64,000 nt of DNA from Amycolatopsis sp. NBC_01480 (GCF_036227205.1 NZ_CP109442.1:1-64000); one strand, 5' to 3'; counted from the stretch's first letter, positions 25,329 to 34,264 are shown. Made by a program: numbers and translations. Notes: generated from the letters alone by a model not told the origin.

Positions 25329-25360
25329 TAACATGTCACAAGACTAGTTAAGACATGTTA
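25329..25360. promoter_or_regulatory. Perfect nine-base dyad upstream of the flavin reductase fusion
   Basis: TAACATGTC (25329-25337) and GACATGTTA (25352-25360) are exact reverse complements, each containing the palindrome ACATGT, with centres 22 bases (about two helical turns) apart. A weak promoter (TTGACG at 25304-25309, TAACAT at 25329-25334) overlaps the left arm, so a repressor bound here would block transcription of the gene at 25409. Confidence 0.6.
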
Positions 25361-25408
25361 GAGGGCTGTCCACCTCGGTGATGCCCCGGGACCCGAGAGG
25401 AGTGCACG

Positions 25409-26581
25409 ATGACCGACGTCGGCAACGCGACGATCGACCCCGCACTGTTTCGAGAGACGCTCGGTCACTACCCGACCGGGGTAGCCGTCGTCACCGCGGT
25501 GTCCGATGACGGCATCCCTGAAGGCATGGTTGTGGGAACGTTCACCTCGGTCTCCCTGGATCCTCCTCTGATCGCCTTTTTTCCCGCCAGGAGCTCGAGG
25601 AGCTTCGCGCGGTTCAGGGACGCCGCCGCGTTCGGCATCAACGTCCTGGCATCCGATCAGGAACCGCTGTGCCGCCAGATGGCGACCGCCGGCGCGGCCA
25701 AGTTCGAGGGCGTGCGCTGGCGGCCGGGACCACTCGGCTCACCCGTCCTCGACGGCGCAGTGGCCTGGATCGAGTGCACGTTCGAGGACGTGCGCGAGGC
25801 GGGTGACCACTACATCGTCCTCGGACGCGTGCACGAGCTCGACGTCGCCCGGTCGACCTTGCCGTTGCTGTTCTTTCAGGGCGGATACGGAAAGTTCTCG
25901 ACCGGATCGTTCATCGCCGCGCCGAATCCGGAGCTGATCCAGGCAGCGCAGCTCGCCGAGACGATCCGGTCGGAGATGGAGGAACTCAGCCTCGCCTTCG
26001 CGGTCGACTGCAGCGTCCTCGTCAAGATCGGCAGCGACGCGGTGCAAGTGCTCACTGCCAATGGCGGACGAGCGTCCGAGACCGTTCCGCTCGGACATCG
26101 ACAACCCATCATCCCGCCACTCGGCGCCGTGTTCATGGCGAAGGCGACACCCGCGGAGACAGAGGCCTGGATGCAGCGGGCGCCCGACGACAGTCGAGGC
26201 CGTCGTGCTCTCCACGGCAGCCTGCTCGACGCTGTGCGTGATCGTGGCTACTCGCTCCTCGCTGCTGAGCCGGAGCTGCTGCAGCGCCATCAGGCGGTGC
26301 TGACGGAATTCGAGCGGTCCGACCGACTCCCCCGACAGGAACGCGACGTGCGGCAGGCGACCGCCGATCTCGTCGATCTGTTCTGCCCTGACCTCATCGT
26401 CGGCCGACGCTACGACCTCGCATCGATCATGGTGTCGGTCCCCGTCATGGCAAACCTGCCTCCGATGGCTCTCCGGATGACCGCGATGCCGAAATCCGCG
26501 CCGACTGAACAGGTCGAGGCCTGGATCCACGGCCTGAGGCGAGTGGCCGCCGCGGCGGCCATGGCCAGCACCCCTGGGTGA
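25409..26581 (+). CDS. Flavin reductase fused to an IclR-type effector domain
   Basis: A 390-residue two-domain protein. Residues 1-165 are a flavin reductase of the HsaB/HpaC type (YPTGVAVVTAVS, MVVGTFTSVSLDPPLIAFFP, GDHYIVLGRVHEL). Residues about 175-385 resemble the ligand-binding domain of IclR regulators: AETIRSEMEELSLAFAVDCS, GHRQPIIPPLGAVFMAKATP, then RGYSLLAAEPELL; no DNA-binding domain is present. GAGGAG precedes the ATG. It probably supplies reduced flavin to the monooxygenase at 22503-23846. The sensor domain may gate activity by substrate, analogous in principle to effector-stimulated reductases (inference). Confidence 0.87.
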   Translation: MTDVGNATIDPALFRETLGHYPTGVAVVTAVSDDGIPEGMVVGTFTSVSLDPPLIAFFPARSSRSFARFRDAAAFGINVLASDQEPLCRQMATAGAAKFEGVRWRPGPLGSPVLDGAVAWIECTFEDVREAGDHYIVLGRVHELDVARSTLPLLFFQGGYGKFSTGSFIAAPNPELIQAAQLAETIRSEMEELSLAFAVDCSVLVKIGSDAVQVLTANGGRASETVPLGHRQPIIPPLGAVFMAKATPAETEAWMQRAPDDSRGRRALHGSLLDAVRDRGYSLLAAEPELLQRHQAVLTEFERSDRLPRQERDVRQATADLVDLFCPDLIVGRRYDLASIMVSVPVMANLPPMALRMTAMPKSAPTEQVEAWIHGLRRVAAAAAMASTPG

Positions 26582-26689
26582 TCGGCGGTCTGATCACGTC
26601 GCTGCCCGTGACACCACCGTCCGGACGAATGGAATGTGGCCGATCCGGTCAGCCGCACCAAAGATCCGTACGTGCATGTTCTGGCTCAG

Positions 26690-26942
26690 CGCGAAGCACG
26701 AGGCGCCGGGGACCGCGGCGCTGCTCGCCCTGGTCGCCGGTGGCCTGGGGGTCGGGGTCGTGCCGGCCTCGGCCCGAGCGTTGCCGCTGGCCGGGCTCGT
26801 GTTCCGCGACCTGGCCGGGGCCACGAGCGTCGAGCTCGCCTTGGCCTGGCACCGCGAGACCCGCTCTCCGCTGGTAACCACCGTCCTCGCCGCACTCGAG
26901 GACGTCTTCCCGTCCGCCCGACCACCCTCCGAGGTCAGCTGA
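26690..26942 (+). pseudogene. LysR-family regulator, C-terminal remnant
   Basis: The reading frame ending at 26942 contains LLALVAGGLGVGVVPASARA, then LALAWHRETRSPLVTTVLAAL, the last part of a LysR substrate-binding domain. The DNA-binding domain and most of the effector domain are missing. The stop overlaps the catB start (TGATG). LysR proteins of the CatR/BenM type normally activate cat operons, usually from the divergent strand; a co-directional remnant suggests a deletion or rearrangement. Confidence 0.75.
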
Positions 26943-28044
26943 TGAAGATCACCCACGTCGAGGCGATCCCGTTCGCCATCCCGTACCGCAAGCCGTTGCG
27001 GTTCGCCTCCGGCGAGGTGCACGCCGCCGAGCACGTCCTCGTGCGCGTGCATACCGACGACGGGATCGTCGGCGTAGCCGAAGCGCCGCCGCGGCCGTTC
27101 ACCTACGGCGAGACCCAGGCCGAGATCGTCGCCGTCATCGACTCGATCTTCGCCCCGCAGGTCGTCGGGCCCAGCCTGCTCGACCGCGAAACCGTGCACA
27201 CCCGGCTCGGGCGCACGGTCGGGAATCCGACCGCGAAGTCCGCTGTCGACATGGCGATCTGGGACGCGCTCGGGCAGTCCCTCGACGTCTCGGTGACCGA
27301 GCTGCTCGGTGGCTACACCGACCGCATGCGAGTGGCGCACATGCTCGGCTTCGACGAGCCCGCCGCGATGGTTGCCGAAGCCGAGAGGATGCGCGACGCC
27401 TACGGCATCACGACGTTCAAAGTGAAGGTCGGCCGCCGCCCGGTGTCGCTGGACACGGCTGTGGTGCGGGCGCTGCGCGAGGGACTCGGTCACGCAGTGG
27501 ATCTCTACGTAGACGGCAACCGCGGCTGGACCGCCGCCGAGTCCGCCCGCGCGATGGAGGAGATGGACGACCTCGACCTGCTCTTCGCCGAGGAACTGTG
27601 CCCGGCCGACGACGTCCTCGGCCGCCGCTGGCTCGTCCAGCAGCTGGACGTGCCGTTCATCGCCGACGAGTCCGCGGTGACGCCCGCCGACGTCACCCGC
27701 GAGATCCTCGGCGGTTCGGCCACCGCGGTCAGCATCAAGACCGCACGCACCGGCTTCACCCGCTCGCAGCGCACCCACCACCTCGCCGAAGGTCTCGGCG
27801 TGGAAGTCGTGATGGGCAACCAGATCGACGGCCAGCTCGGCTCGCTGTGCACGGTCGCTTCGGCGCGGCCTACGCGCTGACCTCGCGCCGCGCGGGCGAG
27901 TTGTCCAACTTCCTCGACATGAGCGACGACCTGCTCACCGAGCCGTTGCGCGTCAGCGACGGCGAGATCGTCGTCCGTCCCGGTGCCGGCCTGGGCGCCG
28001 CGATCGATCCCGAAAAGCTCCGGCGCTATCGCCAGGACGACTGA
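26942..28044 (+). pseudogene. catB: Muconate cycloisomerase, frameshifted
   Basis: Enolase-superfamily muconate cycloisomerase converting cis,cis-muconate to muconolactone. The first frame has FKVKVG (catalytic Lys region) and YVDGNRGW, EELCPADD, ADES metal-ligand segments, ending at 27880 after GSLCTVAS. The homologous sequence resumes in the next frame, GAAYALTSRRAGELSNFLDM to the stop at 28044. One missing base at about 27857-27860 explains this; restored length would be about 367 residues. catA follows 27 bp later. If the deletion is real the product lacks its C-terminal 55 or so residues. Confidence 0.85.
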
Positions 28045-28071
28045 CTCCCCACCACGAATCAAGGAGGATTC

Positions 28072-28923
28072 ATGACCGCCACCCACGAAACGGCCACCGC
28101 AGCGGCGTCCGGTGCGAACGCGACCGAACGCTTCAAGACCGATAAGTTCGCCGGCGTCGCCGGGACGCCGCCCGAGCGCGTCAGCATGCTCGCCCGCGAA
28201 GTCCTGGAAGCTGTCCACGGCACGATCCGCAAGCACAAGGTCACCTACGCCGAGTACAACGCGCTCAAGTCGTGGCTGATCGCCGTCGGCGAAGGCGGCG
28301 AGTGCCCGCTGTTCCTGGACGTGTGGGTGGAGCACGTCGTCGAGGAGGTCGCGACCGAGCACCGCGAAGGAAACAAGGGCACGATCGAGGGCCCGTACTA
28401 CGTGCCGGACGCGCCCGAACGGGGCGCCCGCGGCACCGTACCGATGCGGGACAACGAGCCCGGCACGCCGCTGACGTGGACCGGCCGGGTCACCTCGACC
28501 GACGGCACGGCACTGGCCGGAGCGAAGGTCGAGCTGTGGCACGCCGACGCGGACGGCTTCTACTGCCAGTTCGCGCCGGGCATCCCGGAGTGGAACCTGC
28601 GAGCGTCGTTCACCGCGGACGAGAACGGCCGGTTCGAGATCCGCACGGTCCGCCCGGCGCCGTACCAGATCCCCACGGACGGAGCGTGCGGCAAGCTGAT
28701 CGCGGCGGCGGGCTGGCACGCGTGGCGCCCAGCGCACCTGCACGTCAAGGTGTCGGCGCCCGGCAACGAACTCCTGACAGCCCAGCTGTACTTCCCGGGC
28801 GACGAGCACAACGAAGACGACATCGCGTCGGCCGTCAAGCCGGAACTGCTGTTGAACCCTCGCTCCTCAGGCGACGGCGAGGCCATCGAATACGGCTTCG
28901 TACTGGACCCGGAGAGGTCCTGA
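28072..28923 (+). CDS. catA: Catechol 1,2-dioxygenase
   Basis: A 283-residue intradiol dioxygenase that opens catechol to cis,cis-muconate using Fe(III). The four ligands are visible: Y164 in DGFYCQ, Y198 in APYQIP, and H222 and H224 in RPAHLHV. The N-terminal helical dimerisation domain precedes EGPYYVPDAPERG. AAGGAGG lies six bases before the ATG. It overlaps catC (TGATG), and catB is upstream, giving the order catB-catA-catC common in actinomycetes. Cytoplasmic. It probably receives catechols from the neighbouring hydroxylase operon or from benzoate/phenol degradation elsewhere. Confidence 0.95.
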   Translation: MTATHETATAAASGANATERFKTDKFAGVAGTPPERVSMLAREVLEAVHGTIRKHKVTYAEYNALKSWLIAVGEGGECPLFLDVWVEHVVEEVATEHREGNKGTIEGPYYVPDAPERGARGTVPMRDNEPGTPLTWTGRVTSTDGTALAGAKVELWHADADGFYCQFAPGIPEWNLRASFTADENGRFEIRTVRPAPYQIPTDGACGKLIAAAGWHAWRPAHLHVKVSAPGNELLTAQLYFPGDEHNEDDIASAVKPELLLNPRSSGDGEAIEYGFVLDPERS

Positions 28924-29204
28924 TGCTGTACCACGTCCGCATGGACGTCCGGCTGCCCGCGGATCTGGACCGGGCACAACGCGACGACTTCCTCGCGCGG
29001 GAAAAGACGTACAGCCAAAAGTTGCAACGCGACGGCAAGTGGCCCCAGTTGTGGCGGATCGCCGGCGAGTACGCCAACTTCTCCGTCCTGGACGTCGCCG
29101 ACCACGACGAGCTGCACGCGTTGCTGTCCGGGCTACCGCTGTTCCCGTACATGGACATCCAGGTAACGCCGTTGGCGGCGCACCCGTCCAAAGTCGACGA
29201 TTGA
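28923..29204 (+). CDS. catC: Muconolactone delta-isomerase
   Basis: A 93-residue protein, the family's normal length. MLYHVRMDVRLPADL at the start and LWRIAGEYANFSVLDV, with HALLSGLPLFPYMDIQVTPL at the end, match CatC. It isomerises muconolactone to 3-oxoadipate enol-lactone, as a homodecamer in characterised members. The ATG at 28923 overlaps the catA stop. It is the last gene of the cat operon; no catD/pcaD follows in this window. Confidence 0.95.
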   Translation: MLYHVRMDVRLPADLDRAQRDDFLAREKTYSQKLQRDGKWPQLWRIAGEYANFSVLDVADHDELHALLSGLPLFPYMDIQVTPLAAHPSKVDD

Positions 29205-29597
29205 GGGCTCGACGGCGTACGACGTCTTGGTGGACTACTGCGGACAACGTGATGGCCGGTTAACGCCGATGGAGGGTGGGAGTCACCTCCGTGGTTCTCG
29301 CCCCTTCATACGTGCTCGAAGGTCGTGATGCCTAACAGCGCCGCCAAGGAGCCCTGCGTGACAGATAACTGACTGAGTACGCAAAATTGCACGGCCGAGA
29401 GGGGCCGCCCCGCTTCACCTCGTGTCGGGCTCGCAGGACCTCATTGTTGCCAATTCTGGATCTGCGAGCCCGACGCGAGGAGGTTCGTCACTTCGGGTCG
29501 ATCCTCCCCAACGGCTCGCCGGTCGCCGACAGCGCCGCCCGGGCTTCGGACCAGGCAGCGGCGTCCAGCCCCAGGGCAGTGCGCAGGTACGCCAGCG
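29205..29597. other. Intergenic region after the cat operon
   Basis: About 390 bp with no gene that I can support. It holds one clear structure, the 19-base inverted repeat at 29418-29480 described separately. The remainder has no recognisable coding or RNA signature. Confidence 0.5.
29418..29480. repeat. 19-bp inverted repeat with 25-bp spacer
   Basis: CCTCGTGTCGGGCTCGCAG (29418-29436) pairs with CTGCGAGCCCGACGCGAGG (29462-29480) at 18 of 19 positions. It lies between the ends of catC and the convergent hydrolase remnant, so a bidirectional terminator is the simplest reading. An insertion-element scar is possible. Confidence 0.5.
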
Positions 29598-30437
29598 TCA
29601 CTCGCTGGACAGTGCGACACGCTCGGCGCTTTCGTCGGTGGTCCGCGTGTCATGGGCACCCTGGACGCCACCGAGCCCGTGTTCTGCACCGAAGAGGGTC
29701 AGCAGATCGGCGCCACCCGAGCCGAGCCGGAAGCCGTCGGTGAACCAGTCCGGCCCGCGCACCGTGAGCGGAGACTGGTCGTGATCGCCGGCGACGATCA
29801 GGCTCGGCGTCTTCATCTCGGCGAAGTCGGGGGTCATGAACGGGAAGTACTGGGCGGCCATCGGGGTCAGGTTCGCACCACCGGTCCCGGGCAGGCACAG
29901 CAGCACCGCCGCCCCGACCCGAGAGTCGGCCATGCTCTCCCCGGGTGCGCCGTCGACGCCGACGACCCGCGCGCCGGCCAGCGTGCTCGCGGTCTGCGCG
30001 CCCCACGAGTGCCCAGCGACCGCGATGCGCTCGCGATCGATGCGCCCGCCCATCCCGGGCACCGCCGCTTCGACGGCGCCGAGCTGGTCGAGGATGCCAG
30101 TCAGGTCGTCGGTGCGGATGCGCCAGATGCGCGGACCGTCGGGGCGAGCCCGAGCGAGTCGAGGTGGGTGGGCTGGACGACGACGAATCCGTGGGCGGCC
30201 CAGAAGCCGGCCAGCGGTGCGTAGTCGTCCACGCTCAGGGTCATGCCGTGCGAGAAGACGATGACCGGCAGGTCGCGGCCCGTCGCCGGCGCGGTGGGCC
30301 GGCTCGTCCGGCAGCCCGTCGAAGCGCGCGATGCCATGGGTGGCAAGGCATGCGGCCAGCTCGCCGACGCCACCGGAGGCCTGCACGTCGACCCGGCACG
30401 CGGCCAGAACGTCTGCGGTGCTGGCACTGTCGAGCAT
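29598..30437 (-). pseudogene. Alpha/beta hydrolase (chlorophyllase/PAF-hydrolase-like), frameshifted
   Basis: The oxyanion strand LPVIVFSHGMTLSVDDYAPL and HGFVVVQPTHLDSLGLA lie in one frame, while RIWRIRTDDLTGILDQL, the nucleophile region IAVAGHSWGAQTASTL and the C-terminal LLTLFGAEHGLGG are in another. A shift near 30145 is therefore needed. A second shift or junction before 30300 joins an N-terminal piece (GELAACLATHGIARFDGL) that looks foreign, reminiscent of TauD/TfdA-type starts. ATG at 30437 has AGGGAGG upstream. A decayed, possibly chimeric gene. Confidence 0.7.
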
Positions 30438-30605
30438 CGCGCTGCCCTCCCTGTTCATGACGGACCTGTCCGGTCCCTTGATCACACCCGGTGCACGCGG
30501 TTGCTGTCCACTGACGGATTGTCAACCTCGCACGAGCGGACCGGCGGGGCACGGACTGCTACCGTGCGGCTACCGCATCCCCAAGCCTCGGCGGAGGGTT
30601 CAACC

Positions 30606-31022
30606 ATGACCAAGCCCGCGTACCCGGTGTCGATCAAGGGCGTGCTGGTCCGCGACGGCCGGGTCTTGCTGGTGCGCAATGAACGCGAGGAATGGGAGCT
30701 GCCCGGCGGCCGGATCGAGGAGAACGAGACCCCGGAACAGACGGTGGCCCGCGAGATCGCCGAGGAAACCGGCCTGCCGGTCACGGTGGCCGAGATCCTG
30801 GACTCCTGGATGTACCACATCACCGTGGCGGACAAAGACGTGTTCATCGTGACCTACGGCTGCACGACCGACTCGACCGCCGAAGCGATCGTCAGCCACG
30901 AGCACAACCGCATCGGCGAGTTCGCCGAACACGAGATCGCCGATCTGCCGATGCCCGAGGGCTACAAGCGCTCCATCGGCACCTGGCTCGAGCGGCTCCG
31001 CGTCCTCCAAACCACCCGATAG
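30606..31022 (+). CDS. Nudix hydrolase
   Basis: A 138-residue Nudix protein. The Nudix box spans residues 35-57, starting GRIEENETPEQ and ending REIAEETGL, so all metal-binding residues are present. The first strand SIKGVLVRDGRVLLVRNE is typical. GGAGG precedes the ATG by about nine bases. It hydrolyses a nucleoside-diphosphate-linked compound; the substrate cannot be predicted. The next gene begins nine bases after its stop, so the two are an operon. Confidence 0.92.
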   Translation: MTKPAYPVSIKGVLVRDGRVLLVRNEREEWELPGGRIEENETPEQTVAREIAEETGLPVTVAEILDSWMYHITVADKDVFIVTYGCTTDSTAEAIVSHEHNRIGEFAEHEIADLPMPEGYKRSIGTWLERLRVLQTTR

Positions 31023-31030
31023 GCAACGCC

Positions 31031-32284
31031 GTGACCGCCGGGTGCACGCGCTGCGGAACGGCCCTGAGCCGCTTCGCCCCCACCGCGGTGTGCCCTACGT
31101 GCCAGGCAAGCACCGGCGCCTTGCCCGCGCCCCCGGCCCGGTTGGCGCCCGCGGTGTGGATGTGGTCCGACCCGGCCGCCACTGCGGCGCTGCGGTCCCG
31201 GGACCTGTCCACGATCCTGCGTGCCTACCGCCACGCCAACGAGTTAACCCAGGAAGCCCTCGCCGCGATCCTGGGGTACGACAAGAGCTACATCGCGATG
31301 ATCGAGACCCGCCGCCGTGATCCCGGCGACGTAGTCGTCCGCCGGCACATCGCCCGTGGCCTGGGCCTGCCCTCGCACTTTCTCGGCGTCACCGAGCCGG
31401 ATGACGCGGACTTCGCCGCGCTGGTGCAGTTCGGCGACTCGGTGATCCGGCTCGCCGAGATCGCCCGCCAAGCGGGCCGGGCCGTCGAGGCAGTCAACGA
31501 GCTATGGCCGCTGGTCGCCCGGCTGGAGGCCCGCGCCGCCGAAGGCCGCCTCGAACGCGACACGCTGCTCCTGCTCGCCTCCGCCCGCCTGACCCTGGGC
31601 GTGTCCCTGGGCACCGTGCTGCCAGAAGAACGCCTCGCCGCAGCCGCCGCGTGGACCGGCAAAGCCCTGATCCTCGCCCGGCACACCAACAACCAGCCGT
31701 TCCTGGCACACACGCTGCGGATGCACGGCAACGAGCTGCGCAAAGCCGGTCGGCTCCCGGCCGCCGTTGCCCGCCTTGACCACGCCCTGGCCATCTCCGC
31801 CGACCCCACCGGGCAAGGCTCCGCGCTGGCCCTGTCGGCCCGCGCCGCGGGCGAAGCCGGGCTGCCCGACCGGTTCGAAGCCGCGATCGACCGCTCTCGC
31901 CGTCTGTTGGACACCGGCGCAGAACACGGAATGCTGGTCAACCCCTTTACCCTGCGCGAAATCCACGCCCGCGGCCTACTCGCCCTGGGCAGGCCCACCC
32001 AGGCGCTGCGTGTGCTGACCGCAGCCGGTGCCGGAGAACCCGCCGCCCCGCAGTGGCAAGTGATCGAACGCGTCACTGCCGGCGAGATCCTCACCGCCAG
32101 CCGAGAGCACGACGGAGCCCAGGAATCCCTGCTGGCCGCCATCACCATCGCCGAACAGCGACGACTACCCCACCAACTCCAACGCGCGATCCGCGCCGCC
32201 AGCCGTGGCGGTCTGGATGCAGTCGCCGAGACCGGCCGCGCTGCGCTGCGACGTCTCCGCGACCAGCTTTCCCCAGCCACCTGA
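31031..32284 (+). CDS. XRE-family regulator with zinc ribbon and TPR-like domain
   Basis: A 417-residue protein from GTG 31031. Residues 5-24 hold two CxxC pairs (CTRC, CPTC), a likely zinc ribbon. The XRE helix-turn-helix covers about 55-110 (LRAYRHANELTQEALAAILG, YDKSYIAMIETRRRDP). The remainder is helical with TPR-like repeats. This layout is common in Streptomyces and Pseudonocardiaceae, where many genomic copies exist and functions are mostly unknown. It is co-transcribed with the Nudix hydrolase. It may sense a small ligand or peptide through the TPR part (inference). Confidence 0.87.
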   Translation: MTAGCTRCGTALSRFAPTAVCPTCQASTGALPAPPARLAPAVWMWSDPAATAALRSRDLSTILRAYRHANELTQEALAAILGYDKSYIAMIETRRRDPGDVVVRRHIARGLGLPSHFLGVTEPDDADFAALVQFGDSVIRLAEIARQAGRAVEAVNELWPLVARLEARAAEGRLERDTLLLLASARLTLGVSLGTVLPEERLAAAAAWTGKALILARHTNNQPFLAHTLRMHGNELRKAGRLPAAVARLDHALAISADPTGQGSALALSARAAGEAGLPDRFEAAIDRSRRLLDTGAEHGMLVNPFTLREIHARGLLALGRPTQALRVLTAAGAGEPAAPQWQVIERVTAGEILTASREHDGAQESLLAAITIAEQRRLPHQLQRAIRAASRGGLDAVAETGRAALRRLRDQLSPAT

Positions 32285-32489
32285 ACATCAAGCTTTCTGT
32301 TCGTTTCCGGCTCGACTTTGGCAGATCGTGCGACCCATCGCTTGACCGGCGCGGGCACGACGGATGAGGCCGGTGATCGACTCGAACCCGTGTCCGCCTA
32401 GCCCGTCTGCCGGCGGCCGGTGTCGCCGACGCGTGGTCGCACCGGTCGCCGACGTCCTCGCTTCTGGCTATCTGCGTGGTCAGTGGCTC

Positions 32490-32760
32490 AGGGGCACAGC
32501 GACGTCGACCTCGGGCCGGCCGACCTGGTGCTGCTCGATCCCACGCGTACGATCCGGTTCGAGAGCACCGCCGCGGCGCACCTCCCCATCCTGCTTCCGC
32601 GCCGGAGCGTCGGATCCGGCCCGCGCGGATCGACCGGCTCATCGACGTCCGGATCGACGGCAGTCACGGTCCGGGCACTCTCGTCTCCGTGCTGACCCGG
32701 GAGCCGGCGCGGTCGGCGACCGAGTTCCGCGGGCCGGAGGCACTTCGGTCGCCGGCAGCT
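32490..32760 (+). pseudogene. AraC-type sensor domain remnant
   Basis: DVDLGPADLVLLDPTRTIRF and ESTAAAHLPILLPRRS in one frame continue in another as RIDRLIDVRIDGSHGPGTLV and REPARSATEFRGPEALRS. Together they match the N-terminal ligand-binding-like domain of actinobacterial AraC regulators (AraC_binding_2 type). The C-terminal DNA-binding domain is missing. At least one frameshift, near 32607. Confidence 0.65.
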
Positions 32761-32769
32761 GCCGCGACA

Positions 32770-33139
32770 CCGCGGCTGACGAGACCCACGAGCTCGGCGT
32801 GGGTTTCGGCTTCGACCCGGCCGCCCTCGCGGGACGGTTCGATCTGGTCTTCGACACGCCCGGCCTGCTTCCCTTCGCCGCGGCCCGAATGCTGCTGAAG
32901 CCCCGCGGAACCATCATCGACATCGTCCCGACCCCGGCCAAAATGATCAGGAGCGCCCTGCCCGGACCGTTCCGGGCGATGATGGGCCGGCCGGCGACCT
33001 GGAGGAGGTAGCCCGGACCCTGCGCCTGCCCATCGCCCGTACGGTCCCGTTGGCCGAGGCGATTCAGGCCCTGACGGAGCTGGAGCGCGAGCAGCGCCCG
33101 AAGGGCGGCAAACTGGTCATCACCGTGGCCGGAAGGTGA
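32770..33139 (+). pseudogene. Zinc-type alcohol dehydrogenase/quinone reductase C-terminal remnant
   Basis: FDPAALAGRFDLVFDTPGLL and LKPRGTIIDIVPTPAKMIRS, then in another frame LEEVARTLRLPIARTVPLAE and PKGGKLVITVAGR with the stop at 33139, reproduce the end of an MDR oxidoreductase. The N-terminal half and the cofactor-binding start are gone, and a shift lies near 33000. It abuts the AraC-like remnant, so two genes were fused by deletion. Confidence 0.7.
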
Positions 33140-33678
33140 GCCGTGCCGAGCTGCAGCAGGCTCGTCCGTCCTCCTTTGCCGTTCAGCACCAAAGCCTTGG
33201 TGAGATCACGTCAACGGGGCGACGACATGCCGGAAGTACGGAAGGCCATTTCTCAGAGCACAAAAGGGCACAGTGGCCAAACCCGCGTGAGTGGCTACGA
33301 CAGTGCGAACCGTCGTGAGCAGGAGACGGCGCGCTGCTCTGAGACACCCAGCGCCGGACGGCCGTCGCCCGACCACGCTCGTCGCGCTGGAGGCCTACGT
33401 CGCCGAATCAGCTCGCGGTCTCGGACTCGCAGCGCGCACCGAGCTGAAAACGGCACCCAGACAGCGGTTTTGCGGCGCTTCGCCGTGCGAGTCCGGCGCA
33501 CCGCCGAGGCCGCGCGCCCGCTGGAGTCCGTCGCGGACCACCTTGTCCGCCGTGACCGCGAAGGCCGGTCCGTGAACCGAACGTCTGGCTCGGACATCCG
33601 TTGCCGGACGGTAGCGGATAACCGGTCAGCCGGCCGGGACGGCAGCGCGCGCCCGGCGTTCGGTCACCCGGTCCGCCA
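33140..33678. other. No recognisable gene
   Basis: About 540 bp with only short, arginine-rich ORFs on both strands that look like chance frames. I see no gene, RNA or repeat that I can support. Confidence 0.4.
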
Positions 33679-34264
33679 CTAGGACGCCACCATCAGCGGC
33701 CAGACATACCGGCCCGCCGAGGTGCTCACGAAGCTCACCGGAATGGACAGCAGGAAGACCCCGGCCGCGGTGAAACCGCCGATGACGATGTCGCGCATCT
33801 TGCGTTCGGAGCCTCGTCCGGGGGTGGACCGGGCCGGCGCGGTCGGCGTGCGCGGCCATCGCGGCCACGACCAGGGCCAAGGCCGCGATGACGACCGCGT
33901 ACAGCACCGGTCCCAGTACGAAATGACTGTCCACCACGTCCACCTTGGTGGCGAACGGCGTCACCACGATGAAGAACAGGCACAGCATGTTCAGCCGCCG
34001 CAGTGTCGGGTCGATCACGTGGACCCGGCGGAAGAGCTGACGGTGATGCATCCAGAACAGCGCGGTGACCGCGAACCCGATGACGAAGGTCAGGTACTCG
34101 CCCGGCAGCAACTCCACAAAGGAATGCCACACCTGCGCCTTCGTCTCCCCGTGCGGCAGCGGCAGGTCGATGCCCAGCAGCGTCATCGCGATCGCGACCA
34201 CCGCGTCGGAGAAGAAGATCAGCCGTTCACGCAGGTGCCGCCGGCTTCGTCGTCGATGAAGCAC
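33679..34264 (-). pseudogene. TMEM175-type channel/DUF1211 protein, frameshifted
   Basis: The first frame (GTG at 34264) begins with RLIFFSDAVVAIAMTLLGID, containing the FSD signature of TMEM175-family potassium channels, then several hydrophobic helices (YLTFVIGFAVTALFWMHHRQ, VLYAVVIAALALVVAAMAA). After about 33830, next to a run of five C, the sensible sequence moves to another frame: MRDIVIGGFTAAGVFLLSIP ... RYVWPLMVAS, stop at 33679. One extra base accounts for this. Restored length is about 195 residues, normal for the bacterial family. Membrane protein if intact. Confidence 0.75.
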
